This document shows positions 22,519 through 33,076 of a DNA stretch of 64,000 nt, piece by piece. This DNA comes from Rhabditoides inermis. Taxonomy: Eukaryota > Nematoda > Chromadorea > Rhabditida > Rhabditidae. The stretch lies in NCBI GenBank assembly GCA_963966185.1, contig CAWZYM010000429.1:1-64000 (forward strand). Reading direction: 5' to 3'. Every line of letters begins with the position of its first letter. Positions within the stretch are counted from its first letter, which is position 1. Below the pieces are notes generated by a model. It did no database searches, was not told the origin of the DNA, and saw nothing but the letters and a program-made list of their open reading frames with translations. Made by a program: the position numbers and the translations under genes.

Positions 22519-25500
22519 ATGGCGGATCCGCCACGTCATCTGACCGTTCGTCTACCGATTCCCGACGAAAGAAGCGACTTCAACAAGCAGCTAGTAGGGG
22601 TGAGTGATGCGGATATCGATCGATCGATGCCATGTTTCTAGCTCGTGCTCCTGCATGGCTGCGGTGTCTCGCAGAACAGCGACGAAGCCACCGTCGACGT
22701 CTCTCGCACCGCCGACTGGAGAGCTGTCTACCTGCACATTGCACAGGTAAGTGGACGAGGAGACAGGTACGACTGGGGAGTGTACGTTTCAGCTGGTGCA
22801 GTCTGCTGGCAACGGGGCGAGTGTCGGGTTCGAGTCCCGTCAGGGAGGAGGAGAGGAGAAGGAGAAGACAGCGGGGGAAGAGCGGGTAGGTTGCGTGAAC
22901 AGGCTAGGATAGCAGTTGTGTGATTCAGGTGAATCTGCAGAAGAGCGCGCGGGCGACGGCTGATGATGACGTCACTGCGGAGGTGGGATCGTGTGTTTGC
23001 ATTGTTTTTTTTACTATCACTCTAGGCGAACCACAAGAAGAAAACGAAGAGGAAGCGGGTCAACTCGATTCCGATTCGCGAGGACATCGTGAAGAAGGCG
23101 AAGCACACTGAAAAGGTGCATTCAACTTTGGTTTTCATATGTTCACATTGATCGTTTAGGGAGAGGGCTCGACTCGCGAGATGACCGGTTTGAAGGAAAA
23201 GGGTGGAGGAGGTCCGAAAGAAGAGGTGAAGAAGAGGCGAGCGCGCGCGGAAGAGAGACAGGACGCCAAGGTGAGTGCGTTCAATTGCATTGTTGTTGCA
23301 TTACCATTGTATAGGAGCCGATGTGTGATCGCGAGAGGCCGGGGGAGAAGGGTGCGACAGAAGCAGAGGAGGAGAGACAGCGACTGCGGGAGGCCGCTGT
23401 TCAACTCGCCCTCTCACTCCCGCAACAGGCAGAGTGCAAGGTGGGTGGGCCTCTCTCTCTCCCTCTCTTTCTCTTTCTCTCTCTCTCTCATCTCTCTCAT
23501 TCTTTTCCTTTAGCTGCCTGGTTGTCTGTCTCCCTCTGGCTCTGGTTCTCTGAAGGCCCTTCGGAGGCATGTGGCTCTCCACCACTACGAAGGACGATCA
23601 CTATTCCGATGCATCCACTGTCACTTTAAGGCTAACGGTCCGTTTCTAGAAACGTTTAAAAAACATTTTTGTTTTCAACTTTGTTTGTTGAAATAATTTT
23701 CTATACAACATTTTTACTCCAGTTCGCAAGTCGGTTCGTCAGCATGTGCAGCAGTGTCACTCGGATGCGGACCCGTCGGAGAATGCAATCAAGGACAAAA
23801 GGAGCGACAAGGTGTGACCGATTAGAGAAAGAGAGAGAGAGAGAGAGAGAGATTTCAGACCTGGATCTCCATCTGGCAGCTCGTTCTCTCGTGTTTCGGA
23901 GTGAAGGAGGAGGAGGAGGAAGACGTAGTGGACTTGACGTGGCGCCAACTGCGGGAGAGAGAGAATGCACAGCCAATCGAACAGTGAGCGGGAAACATAT
24001 AGTATCATGGCATTTCATTGTTCAGGTCTCCGATGAAATCGGACTGTTCGAATGACTGCGAATGGAGGGAGGAGGAAGCGGAGATGCAGAGAGGAGAGAA
24101 GCGGAGAAAGAGAGAGATGGTCGAAAAAGGAGGACAGAGAGAGGCAGTGAGTTGCATTCGATCGATCGATTGAATGTTTTGTATTCGAGGTGCCGGGTGG
24201 ATTCCGACTGCTCGAATGGAGAGACGGACGAGACGAGCGAGTATCGAGAAGTGGAAATGGAACAGGGGGATGGGTGAGTTTCGCTAGAATCCTCTCATTT
24301 CATGTTTGAATGGCAGACCGCCGGCGCACTCCGACCAATCCAGTGGGGAGAAGACGGGAGAAGAGAGCGAGGAGGAGGAGGGGGTGACTCGCAGGAAGCG
24401 GGTTGACATGAAGGGAGGGGACAGGGAAGACGAGTGAGTATATGACTGATATTTCATGGTCTCATTCTACTTTTTCAGTTTCGACGACGAGACTGGCGAG
24501 TCTGACGACGAGGTAGGGTGGGAGACGCACCGTCTGTGTGGGAACCGGAAGAGGAAGAGGGAGGAGAAAGGAAAGGGAGAGGAGACGGAATATGAGTGAG
24601 TAACAGTGGCGACTTATTTTCGACTCGGAGTATTATTAAAAATCATATTAACCTAACACATTTGCAGTTTTTACGAAAAAACGACGATTCTGCGTTACTT
24701 TCGATTCTGCAACTGCCAAGAATGCAGCTCAAAATTTGAATTTCCCGCCAACGCTTCACTGCAAAAACTGGGGTCGGAGACATTACCGCAAATGAACAAC
24801 GCTCGGTCACTTGCTTCTTGGCTCAGTGCATGTGCGCTGCGTTATGGAACCGAGCTCGCTGGTTCCATTCCCGTTCCCGCCAAATGTTTTGCTCGTGTGA
24901 AAATGAGGAGTTGTGGCAGGTTGTGGCAGAAATAAGTCGCCACTGTTCCTTTAACACAATCGTCCGATTTCATACATTGAATTTCAGGTCATCGGTGGAT
25001 TCCGACAGGGATTCCGATGAGACATTCGAGAAGATCGATGATGATACGGTAGTGATTGCAGATACCATAATTTCATCTTTCTTTTCAGAGTCGTCGTTCG
25101 AGGCGAGAGGAGGAGGGGGAGAATGTGGAGAAGAAGATGAAGGGTGACAAGGTATGTGTTCGCATTGTTTTGTGACTTTGTGCAGTGACATCACAGGATC
25201 TGACAGAGCGTGTCAAGGAACTCGGCAGGCGGCTGCTGCACGGAAAGTACAAGTGCATGGTGTGTCAATCGCTCCGCTTACCATCTATCGTCTATTTCAG
25301 TTCTCTGGCTGTACGAAAGTGGTCCAAATCAATAAGGCACATTACATGCTCAACCACGCTGTGGCTCACTACGATGGACCCTCACTCTACAAGTGCAAAT
25401 CCTGCTCATACAGAACGAACCGTAAGCTGCTTTCGGTATTTATCTTTATTGTGAGTAATAACAGAACTTAACTGAGGGTCTTATAACATGTGGAAACACG

Positions 25501-26469
25501 CACGAACTGCTCATGGAATCATCCGGAAGACGAACAGAGAGAGACCGTACGTTGATCTGCGCACTGACAAGGTTCGTATATTATGCGCATTGAAATACAA
25601 TGGAATCTTTCTAGACGACCAAGACTTGCTATACTCTCATTCTCCGCTGTTTCGGCGCGCACGGAGAGGGCTGTGAGGAGCGGCGGACTGTCAAGTGCCA
25701 TGTGAGAACATCGTTATTGTTATCCGTAATATATGATATATCTCATTAGAAGTGTTTCGCTCGCGTGCGCAGCATCTGGTCTCACCTGGACGGCCACCTC
25801 TCTCCTCCCGGTATCTACCGCTGCTCCACATGTGATCGAGGATTCAACCGTGAGTGTCAAACTCAAACATGTTTTGTCACGTTTTATTTTTGAGAGCATC
25901 ACCACACAAAATATCACATTGCCCAGTGCACCGCGGGCGCCCGTGTCGTCAACCACAGGAGAGACCCCAAGGTAAGGAAACTGCTCCCCGAATTCATTCA
26001 ATCATATCACTACCAGATAGCCGCTCGCCTCGCTTCTCTCAAAGAAAGGTGCTTCCCCAACTGGAACTGGCATCACAGAACGCCGAAAGGGAAGGGAGTG
26101 GGAGGAGGGGAGATGGGCAAGCCGGAAGGAGGGGAGAAGATGAGCGGGGGAAAGGTAAGCAACTATGCGGGCTGTTTGGTCATGAATCCGTTTGTTTTCA
26201 GAAGGCTCTAACCCGCACGGCTGCTTCGGGACGTTCTCGCAAGGAGCCTGCGATGGCGAGAGGAGGAGACGAAAGGAGCGACGGAGAGGTAAGTCACATT
26301 GGATCGGAGGGAATGGTGATTAGTGGATGTTTACTGGACATGCGGACTGCATCGGGAGGATCACGACAGAAGGCGGGAGGAGGAGACGAGAAGAATGGAC
26401 GACATGACAAAGTGAGGTCTTCATTCCGGACATTTGATAAATGACTTTGCGGCCACATAGTGTGTGAGT

Positions 26470-26515
<46 letters not shown>

Positions 26516-26574
26516 AGAGAAAAACCCTTTTTCAGGCTCTGTGCTTTCCTCGCCAGAGACCCGCGGAGCAGTGA
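22519..26574 (+). CDS. Multi-exon atypical zinc-finger gene D2
   Basis: ATG 22519 lies behind TTTAG|A. The exons include MADPPRHLTVRLPIP..., LVLLHGCGVSQNSDEAT..., basic exons (KKTKRKRV, IREDIVKKAKHTEK), a Glu/Arg helix (EEERQRLREAAVQLAL), finger 1 (FRCIHCHFKAN then VRQHVQQCH), acidic exons, finger 2 (YKCKSCSYRTNR then MWKHARTAH), a Cys-rich exon (LRCFGAHGEGC), finger 3 (YRCSTCDRGFN then KYHIAQC), FPNWNWHH and the final PRQRPAEQ with TGA at 26572-26574. Each finger is split by an intron just before its His half, unlike ordinary C2H2 arrays. All steps I checked keep phase. A nuclear nucleic-acid-binding role is inferred; partner and target are unknown. One intron holds a small inverted-repeat element (24602-24947). 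Confidence 0.65.
24602..24947. mobile_element. hAT-like miniature inverted-repeat element
   Basis: The ends form a perfect 18-bp inverted repeat: AACAGTGGCGACTTATTT at 24602-24619 and its complement at 24930-24947. CAGTGGCG is typical of hAT ends. It lies in a D2 intron; the matching D1 intron (from 18370) is short and lacks it. No 8-bp target duplication is evident, so the superfamily call is tentative. It has no coding capacity. Confidence 0.55.
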
Positions 26575-27357
26575 GTGGAGAAGGAGCAGCGATGGGGAGC
26601 AGTGGTGGAGCAGTGAAGGCGTGTCCACAATCGTGTAGACAATATATGAAGATGTTATTTGTTGATTTTGTTACTAGCTGTTGTTGAAGAGTTCATTGCA
26701 TTGTTACTTACCTGCTGATCGCTCGATATTCACTTTTTCCGATTACCACACAAGCACACAACTATATGAAGGCGTTATTTGTTTCTGTTACTTTCCAAGC
26801 GTGGAAGAGATCAATAAAAGTGATTCCATCAAGTAAATTGATACTCACGTTGTCATTACACGACACTGCGAACGCAATCGGGAAAAGTGGCGCGAAACAC
26901 GGAGGCGAAAGGAGGCGAAAGTGACGTGACTATTGTTTGCTGCAGTGCCGTGTCAAATTGATTTTTTGTCGTGTGTTCACTGATCATAGCAGAGTGAAAC
27001 TCCGCACCTGGTCGAGCATCTTCAACGTGACACATTGCTGGCAGTGGGGCGGCAGCCAGTCCACAACACCACACGCCGCGTTCACGTGGATAGAGAGGGG
27101 TGGTGAGAGACAGACAGACAGAGTGCAGGGAGGCACGCCGCGCCTATGGTGGAGGATGCGGAGCGACGGGCGAGTGGAGAGGAGAAGCAGAAGGGAGGAA
27201 GGAGAAGGGAGAAGGTGGGTAGGAGGTGTGGATTGACTTTGGACTGAAAGGACCCGATGATTCTATAATTTCAGGTTGCGACCTGGTTTGAGAAAAGAAG
27301 AGAGAGAGAGAGAGCGAGGGAGAAGGAGATGGAAAGAGAGAGTGAGAGAGAAGGAGA

Positions 27358-27407
<50 letters not shown>

Positions 27408-27951
27408 ATAAACATCCCATTCATGCACAGTCGGCGATTGCTTCGATGCGACGAAGTGATTTTCTCGCCGAAAGCGCGTGGAGCAGTGAGCGAGTGAGAG
27501 GAGGTACAGTGGAGAAGAACGAGAAGATGGAGGAGGAGAGGGGGTGGTGAGACCTCACTTCCTGTGTAGACATTACATGAAGTACCCGTATAACATTGTA
27601 TCGTTACTATTCGCTGTGGAAGTGCTCATTGCGTTGTTGATTACCATATTCTATGTATATCTGATAACATAACCAAAGTAAAGCAGTGGTTAATCGTTTT
27701 TGTTACTCTTCGTGTGAAGGTGATCGATAAAAGTTTCAAATCAAGGAATGTCATTTCACAACGAAATCCACGAAACCAGAAAAAGGCGCGAAACGCGATG
27801 AGACAAAGTGACGTCACTACTAAGGTTCGATGCAGTTCGATGCAGTCTCTCTCTCTCTCTCTCTCTTTCCCTCTCTCCCTCTCTCTATCCGCTCCCTCCC
27901 CCCTCTCTCTCTCCACCCTATCTCCCCCCTCTCTTCCCTCTCTCCAATATT
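26575..27951. repeat. Tail of unit 2
   Basis: Parallel to 21056-22450: AATAAA near 26814, a copy of the gene-E fragment, MVEDAER-type remnant exon near 27146, GA runs at 27300-27404, then the shared flank to about 27835. After that the sequence leaves the unit and runs into a C/T-rich tract (27848-27945). Confidence 0.55.
27008..27103 (-). pseudogene. Fragment of gene E (second copy)
   Basis: Nearly identical to 21465-21560 and likewise open over 31 codons on the minus strand. It ends at the same donor-like GTGCGG. No other gene-E exon is found around it. Confidence 0.55.
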
Positions 27952-27976
27952 AGAGAGGGCGCGCAGCGCCCTCTCT
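27952..27976. repeat. Perfect 11-bp palindrome with 3-nt loop
   Basis: AGAGAGGGCGC and its exact complement are separated by GCA. It stands directly after a C/T-rich tract and 6 bp before the dispersed repeat at 27983. It could form a cruciform or RNA hairpin; no T-tract suggests a function. Confidence 0.6.
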
Positions 27977-27982
27977 TTTGGC

Positions 27983-28075
27983 TTAGGATAAGGCTCGCGC
28001 CAGAATTCTCAAGAAGCGATATCCAAAGGTCATATTATCAACAATGTGAACTCGTCCAAATCATGCTAGTTAGAT
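27983..28075 (+). repeat. Dispersed repeat, copy 2
   Basis: Second copy of the 93-bp block at 19106-19198. Confidence 0.7.
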
Positions 28076-28536
28076 TCGCACCGTTCCGTAGGCCAGATCA
28101 CTGGTCGGTGGCATCTTTGTATCTCTTCTCTGAAAGAAGTTATGGGCGATCCCGCGTGCGCACTAAGCGAAAGGCCAGCGTGTTTCGTGTCCTTCCTTCC
28201 TTCCTTCCCGTCACGACTTTTCCCAACTTGCACTTAGCGTGTAGTCCGCCCCGCCGCCGCCAGCGTCTAATGCGCGCCGGGTTTGCATTGTTTGACCCCG
28301 CCATCTATAACCAGGAGGAAGAGCGCAGAAGGCGCGATATCGACTGGTAGTGAGAAAATATGTTGGAAAAACGTTTTGTGAAACGTAACGGCGATCCGTG
28401 AATACGTTGTGACGTGTGGTGCATGAGAGAAAGAAGAAAGAAAAGCGCAGACATGAGAGACAATGGCAGATATTGAGAGAGATGGGAAGAGAAAGATGGA
28501 GAGAGAATGACAAAGAGAGAGATGGAAAGAAAGCAA

Positions 28537-28583
<47 letters not shown>

Positions 28584-28751
28584 GAGAGAGAGAGAGCAAA
28601 GAGCGGAATAACATTGAGTGAGAGCTGAAGGAGAGGAACAGAGGGAGGGAGAGAACAGAAGGAGATAGATAGATAAATTTGATATAATCCAGTCCTTTTG
28701 AATAGTCATAGTTCAGCACATATCGGAATTTCTTTGAAATTCAACAAAAGC
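28076..28751. other. No gene seen
   Basis: Unique sequence to about 28410, then GA-rich repeats (28500-28650). Open frames occur on both strands, but none has recognisable features or splice structure. Confidence 0.4.
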
Positions 28752-29096
28752 ACATATATTTTCTTTAAAAAGTACTCGGCGTAAAGAGATGAACTTTGTC
28801 TTAACCCAATGCAGCAAAAGTACATCTATAAAACGTTTACAAATACTAACACAAACCTGCGCATACTGAAATGTTCTGTTGTTGTTGCTAACAAGTAACC
28901 ACAGCGACATGAACAGAGAAGAAATCAGTTAAAAAATAGGATAGGAGAGGGAAGAGAGAGAGAGAGAGAGAGAAGAGAGAGAGATGTGCAGGTTTGTGTT
29001 AGTATTTGTAAACGTTTTATAGATGTACTTTTGCTGCATTGGGTTAAGACAAAGTTCATCTCTTTACGCCGAGTACTTTTTAAAGAAAATATATGT
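28752..29096. repeat. Perfect 109-bp inverted repeat
   Basis: The left arm 28752-28860 is the exact reverse complement of the right arm 28988-29096, with a 127-bp spacer (28861-28987) containing GA repeats. The spacer near 28926 and the DNA just after the right arm (29097) share a direct repeat of about 29 bp (CAGTTAAAAAATAGGATAGG...), so the structure looks like an inverted copy inserted beside a duplicated flank. No ORF. Transcription through it would give a long double-stranded RNA. Confidence 0.85.
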
Positions 29097-29328
29097 CAGT
29101 TAAAAAAATAGGATAGGAGAGGGAAGTCTCCAATATCTCTCCAATATCTCTCCCTCTCTCCAATATGTATTGTTGAGGTGAAGCGCAAGATGGCGAAGGC
29201 GCGCGCCCGCTGCTTCCCGCCACGGACGTGAGAGACATTTTTTTTTACAGAAACTTTTTTTCTTCACAGAAACCAAATTGATTTCTCGATTGTTGTTGTT
29301 GTACATTGTTGTGTGTCGTTTATTGTTG

Positions 29329-30116
29329 AGTAACTCATACCGCCACCTGGTCAAGGTGGGCGGCAGCGGAGTTGAACGTGGCTAGCACCTTGCTCAACAC
29401 ACACGAGAACACACACGTGATACGGCACGGAAAGGCAATTTTATCTAAGAAAAGAGCAGGTTGCAATAAGCATTATGACGGTTGACGAGGAGACGGCTTG
29501 TCGGAGTTCTTATATACTCCTTGAAGACGTGGGCTGGGGAGAGTGCTGGCGGCGGCCGGGAGATCGCCGGCAGGCGATTGTGGCCTGGAATGACAACAAA
29601 TTATCATTTGTCTCGGACATGAAGTGGAGCGATCATGAGGGTGGTGTGGAAAGTGTTGCAATGGGATGTAGGTTGATTGGTCAGTTGGTCTTTGAGGAAT
29701 GTGGCCAGAAGCCTCTCTCTTTAACTGTCTGCCTGTACTCTCTCTCTCTCTCAGTGATTCACCCATGATGTCCTGATGCGCGGGTGAGAGAGGGGAGAAT
29801 GCGAGGATGCGAGAGATGATAGATCAGAAGCACGTGCCATGCGCTTGTGATGCGCGTGCGAAGCGTGAGGCTGGGCACATGTGAAACGCGTGTGATATGC
29901 GTGTAATGCGCGTGTGCTGCGTGTGCGGTACATGAGCGAGGGCACATGCGATGCGCATGTGTGAGAGATGATCCAATGATGCGCGTGTGAGAGAGATGTA
30001 TCAGAGATGCGCGTGCGAGAGAGACGAGTCATCGAAGCTCGCGTGCGAGACATGATAGCATCAGAGAGTGTTGCTTGAGAGCGTGCTAATTATCCGTGTG
30101 CGCAGCATACGTCACA
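29329..30116 (-). repeat. 3' LTR
   Basis: 788 bp. Read on the minus strand it begins TGTGAC and ends GTTACT. It has a TATA motif (TATATAAG) at 29516-29509. The U3 part (about 30070-29770) holds many GCGTG/CACGC motifs. Confidence 0.9.
29509..29516 (-). promoter_or_regulatory. TATA box of the LTR
   Basis: TATATAAG on the minus strand, about 600 bp into the LTR, placing the U3/R border near 29480. The same motif stands in the 5' LTR at 41866-41873, where it would drive the element. Confidence 0.45.
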
Positions 30117-32825
30117 GCTATCCCCATTGCGGGTTGCCGACCTCGGCAATTGGAAAAAAAAGTACCCACCGAAAGAAGGGAGGAATGGTGGCGATAAGCC
30201 GAGTAGTGAGTGAGTGGCGAAAAGCCCGGGCGGCCTTATTCCATGAGATCGCTGATCTCCTGTCGGAGACGGGCGATGGCGCGCTCCGCCCGCTCGCGGT
30301 CCACGACACACAGCTCCAGCTCGGTGTGGAGCGCCGCCAGGCGGCTTCGCCTGTTCTCCTGCTCGGTTGCCGACGAGCGGTGGCGACGGCCACCGTGGGG
30401 TGAAGGTGGTGGATTCGCGAGTCGTAGCCAAGAAGGGGCGTCCGCCCTCCCAGTTGGGCCACCCGTCTGGCTTGCCCTTCTTGTAGTCGTCGTCGACGAT
30501 GCTGTCGGTGAGTCGGAAGTGTGCTGGTTGTCCTGCGAGGACCGCCGTGACTCCACGGTCCGGTCGGTTCTGTACGACCATCCCTAGGGCCGTCCTTGTT
30601 GCCGTGCTCGGTGTTATTGCCACAAAGCTGTCCGCTTGTAGGGCGTACGAGCGTCCGTCGTTGCCGGCGCGGCCTGACGGGGTGTGGGCCTTGTTGAGTG
30701 TTGTTGACGGATCCCTCAACATGCGGGGTGTTGGTCGGACTCCCCAGACCATGATGAAATCTCCGGGTGACAGCGCCTCCTGCGGAAAACCGCGCGATCC
30801 GTCGGCGAGGTTCCTTGAGTGCTGTGTCAAGGTGATGACTCGCAGCTCATTTCCGTGTGGTATGAAGGTCGCCCGGTTCATCGACTGGAGAATCGCATTC
30901 TGGCCCATGGATAGATCTAACACTTGGTAGAGATTTCCACTCTCCGGAAAGTTCGAGAGGTCTGTGACGGTTGTGAGAGAAGTTGTGCTCCGGGGTAGAC
31001 GGCTCCTGTCCTCGTGCTCGTAGGTCCCTCGGCGGACGGACTGGATGACTTGTTTTGCGTCCTCGCGGATCTTCTGGGCCGCCGGTAGAGAGATGAGCTC
31101 GATGACGGGCATGGCGCCCTCCTCGATGAGCGCGGAAGCCGGGTGTAGAAAAAGTGGCATAAGCCTGTGGGTCGACTCGAGGTCCCTAGCCGCATAGAAG
31201 GGGAGGTCCATGTATCGTGCCGGGTCGCAGTGCGATGTCACCTTCTTGGCATCCTTGGAGTCAAATCCGGTCTGGGTGGCGAAAAGCCCATTTAAGGGGT
31301 GCTCGGTCGACCGCTTGGGAGCTCTCTCTGTGTCGCTGGTTGTGTAGCGCGGCGTCTGGTCGCTTTTGTGCGGTCTGCTGGTTCGATCCCAGACTCGCAC
31401 GTCGCGCCAGTCGACTTCCTTGCTGTCGTCTGCGGCTGCGGCAGAGAGGTTCTCGGGCTCCTCCGGCTCGTCGGCCGTGGTGTTCGACGGCGATCGCTCG
31501 CTTCCTGCGTCGGATGCGTTATCCGATTCCAAGTCGGATAGGTATTCCAGGGTCGCTTCGTCTGAGGAGTCGTTGTCGTCTTCCTCCTCGTAGTCGAGTT
31601 CCTCGCCGGCATCGGGGTCGTCGATGAGGGTTGTCGTGGTGTCCATGTGCTCTTCGGGAGCGGTGAGTTGTGTGCCCATTCCGGCCGAGCTGGGGGTTGC
31701 CTTGCCGGCCGCCGCTGGGATAGCGGGTGTTCCGTCGTCGGTGGGGGGAACGCGACGACTCTTCTTAGGTGGTGTCGCCGATGGTGGTGGGAAATCCCTG
31801 TCGTAATCGAGGAAGATGTCATCAGGAGATCGCGTGGCTTCTCTGCTGCGTGTCCACGGGGAATGAACTGCGCGGCCTTCCTGGACGTCGACGGGTGGCA
31901 GCAGGTCGCTGGTCGGAGTGGGCGGGGTAGCCATCAGGTCGTCGTCGTGGAGAATGGCCGAGTCGGGTGTGGCCAGATCCATCAGATCCATGCCTTCTTT
32001 CAGGAGGGCGGTCTCCGGTGTGTCGATGTTGAGCGGGGAATTGATGTTGGGCGGCGCCACCTCGGCCAGGTACGGTGGCGACTCGCAGTGTGTGGTGGAG
32101 TTGGTCGTGGTCACGCTGGTGGGTCTGGCTTGCGAGAAGACGTTGGCGCGCCAGAAAGGGATGTCCGAAAAGGCTCGTGTGTCCTCGTCAGTCGCGGGCA
32201 CAGGACTCGCAGCTGTGTCGTCGCTCGTGGTGTGGTCGACGACGGTGGTCGGATCGTCAATGTTGTTCTCGGCGCACGACGTGTACGGCAGGTCGCATTC
32301 GGTGTAGGGTGAGGCTTGGGTGTCGACGGTGGGCGCTTCGACGGGCTCGGGGTGTGTGGAGTCGTCTTCAGCATGGATGGTGTCGGTGGGTGTGGCGGCG
32401 GCGGGCGTGGTGTCCGTGGCGGGGGTCTGGTCGCAGTCGGCGGAGTCGGCGGGGAGGGTGACGGGAACGGCGGGTAGGCGTGATGAGATAGAGTCGCAAT
32501 AAGCGGAAGTGGGGTCGGTGGGTGTGGCGGCGGCGGGCGTGGTGTCCGTGGCGGGGGTCTGGTCGCAGTCGGCGGAGTCGGCGGGGAGGGTGACGGGAAC
32601 GGCGGGTAGGCGTGATGAGATAGAGTCGCAATAAGCGGAAGTGGGGTCGGTGGGTGTGGCGGCGGCGGGCGTGGTGTCCGTGGCGGGGTTCTGGTCGCAG
32701 TCGGCGGAGTCGGCGGGGAGGGTGACGGGAACGGCGGGTAGGAGTGATGAGGTAGAGTCGCAATAAGCGGAAGCGGGGTCGGTGAGTACGTCCGGGGGCT
32801 GACGCGTCGGATCTTCCGACGACAT
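30090..32825 (-). CDS. Fourth ORF of the LTR element, acidic repeat protein
   Basis: 911 codons from ATG 32825; the stop lies 27 nt inside the 3' LTR. A splice acceptor (CATTTCAG) sits 5 nt before the ATG, as expected for a spliced subgenomic mRNA. The N-terminus has three tandem 43-residue repeats rich in Ala, Thr, Pro and Asp, and the middle is strongly acidic (DDPDAGEELDYEEEDDNDSS). The region after about residue 480 is more globular, with no domain I recognise and no membrane segment. Position matches where errantiviruses keep env, but this is not env-like. Role unknown; an accessory or captured host gene is possible. The final ~60 residues may be an artefact of reading into non-coding DNA. 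Confidence 0.6.
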   Translation of the reverse strand: MSSEDPTRQPPDVLTDPASAYCDSTSSLLPAVPVTLPADSADCDQNPATDTTPAAATPTDPTSAYCDSISSRLPAVPVTLPADSADCDQTPATDTTPAAATPTDPTSAYCDSISSRLPAVPVTLPADSADCDQTPATDTTPAAATPTDTIHAEDDSTHPEPVEAPTVDTQASPYTECDLPYTSCAENNIDDPTTVVDHTTSDDTAASPVPATDEDTRAFSDIPFWRANVFSQARPTSVTTTNSTTHCESPPYLAEVAPPNINSPLNIDTPETALLKEGMDLMDLATPDSAILHDDDLMATPPTPTSDLLPPVDVQEGRAVHSPWTRSREATRSPDDIFLDYDRDFPPPSATPPKKSRRVPPTDDGTPAIPAAAGKATPSSAGMGTQLTAPEEHMDTTTTLIDDPDAGEELDYEEEDDNDSSDEATLEYLSDLESDNASDAGSERSPSNTTADEPEEPENLSAAAADDSKEVDWRDVRVWDRTSRPHKSDQTPRYTTSDTERAPKRSTEHPLNGLFATQTGFDSKDAKKVTSHCDPARYMDLPFYAARDLESTHRLMPLFLHPASALIEEGAMPVIELISLPAAQKIREDAKQVIQSVRRGTYEHEDRSRLPRSTTSLTTVTDLSNFPESGNLYQVLDLSMGQNAILQSMNRATFIPHGNELRVITLTQHSRNLADGSRGFPQEALSPGDFIMVWGVRPTPRMLRDPSTTLNKAHTPSGRAGNDGRSYALQADSFVAITPSTATRTALGMVVQNRPDRGVTAVLAGQPAHFRLTDSIVDDDYKKGKPDGWPNWEGGRPFLATTRESTTFTPRWPSPPLVGNRAGEQAKPPGGAPHRAGAVCRGPRAGGARHRPSPTGDQRSHGIRPPGLFATHSLLGLSPPFLPSFGGYFFFQLPRSATRNGDSCDVCCAHG
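32384..32770 (-). repeat. Three 129-bp tandem repeats
   Basis: In-frame repeats within the fourth ORF, nearly identical to each other, each encoding 43 residues. The first (toward 32770) differs slightly, suggesting recent expansion of the inner two. Confidence 0.85.
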
Positions 32826-33076
32826 CTCGCCTGAAATGAGATACAATTATTCGGGGTTGACGTGATTAGAATATATACGCGGCGCGATAATATTTTGGAA
32901 CAGAAAGACAGTCAGCAGAGATATGTAAGTTCTGGTCGCGATAAGCGGTCGAGGTGGCTCGGGGAGAGTCTGGCTCTGGACGGTCCGTGGGGAATATAGA
33001 ATATAGAGAAAATAGGTCGTAGGAATGCAGTGTCGGGTGGTGGCTGATCGTCCAACGCTCTGAAATGAACAGCTGA

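Noticed and set aside
22829..22851. tRNA-like T-arm (GGGTTCGAGTCCC)
   Set aside because: Lies inside a conserved D exon; no matching acceptor stem, D-arm or anticodon arm upstream, and D1 and D3 carry changes that suit the protein, not a tRNA.
29473..30053. Frames within the LTRs
   Set aside because: Identical in both LTRs and overlapping regulatory repeats; no support for translation.
31217..32461. Several long plus-strand frames
   Set aside because: Shadows of the minus-strand accessory ORF, made open by its GC-rich codon pattern.
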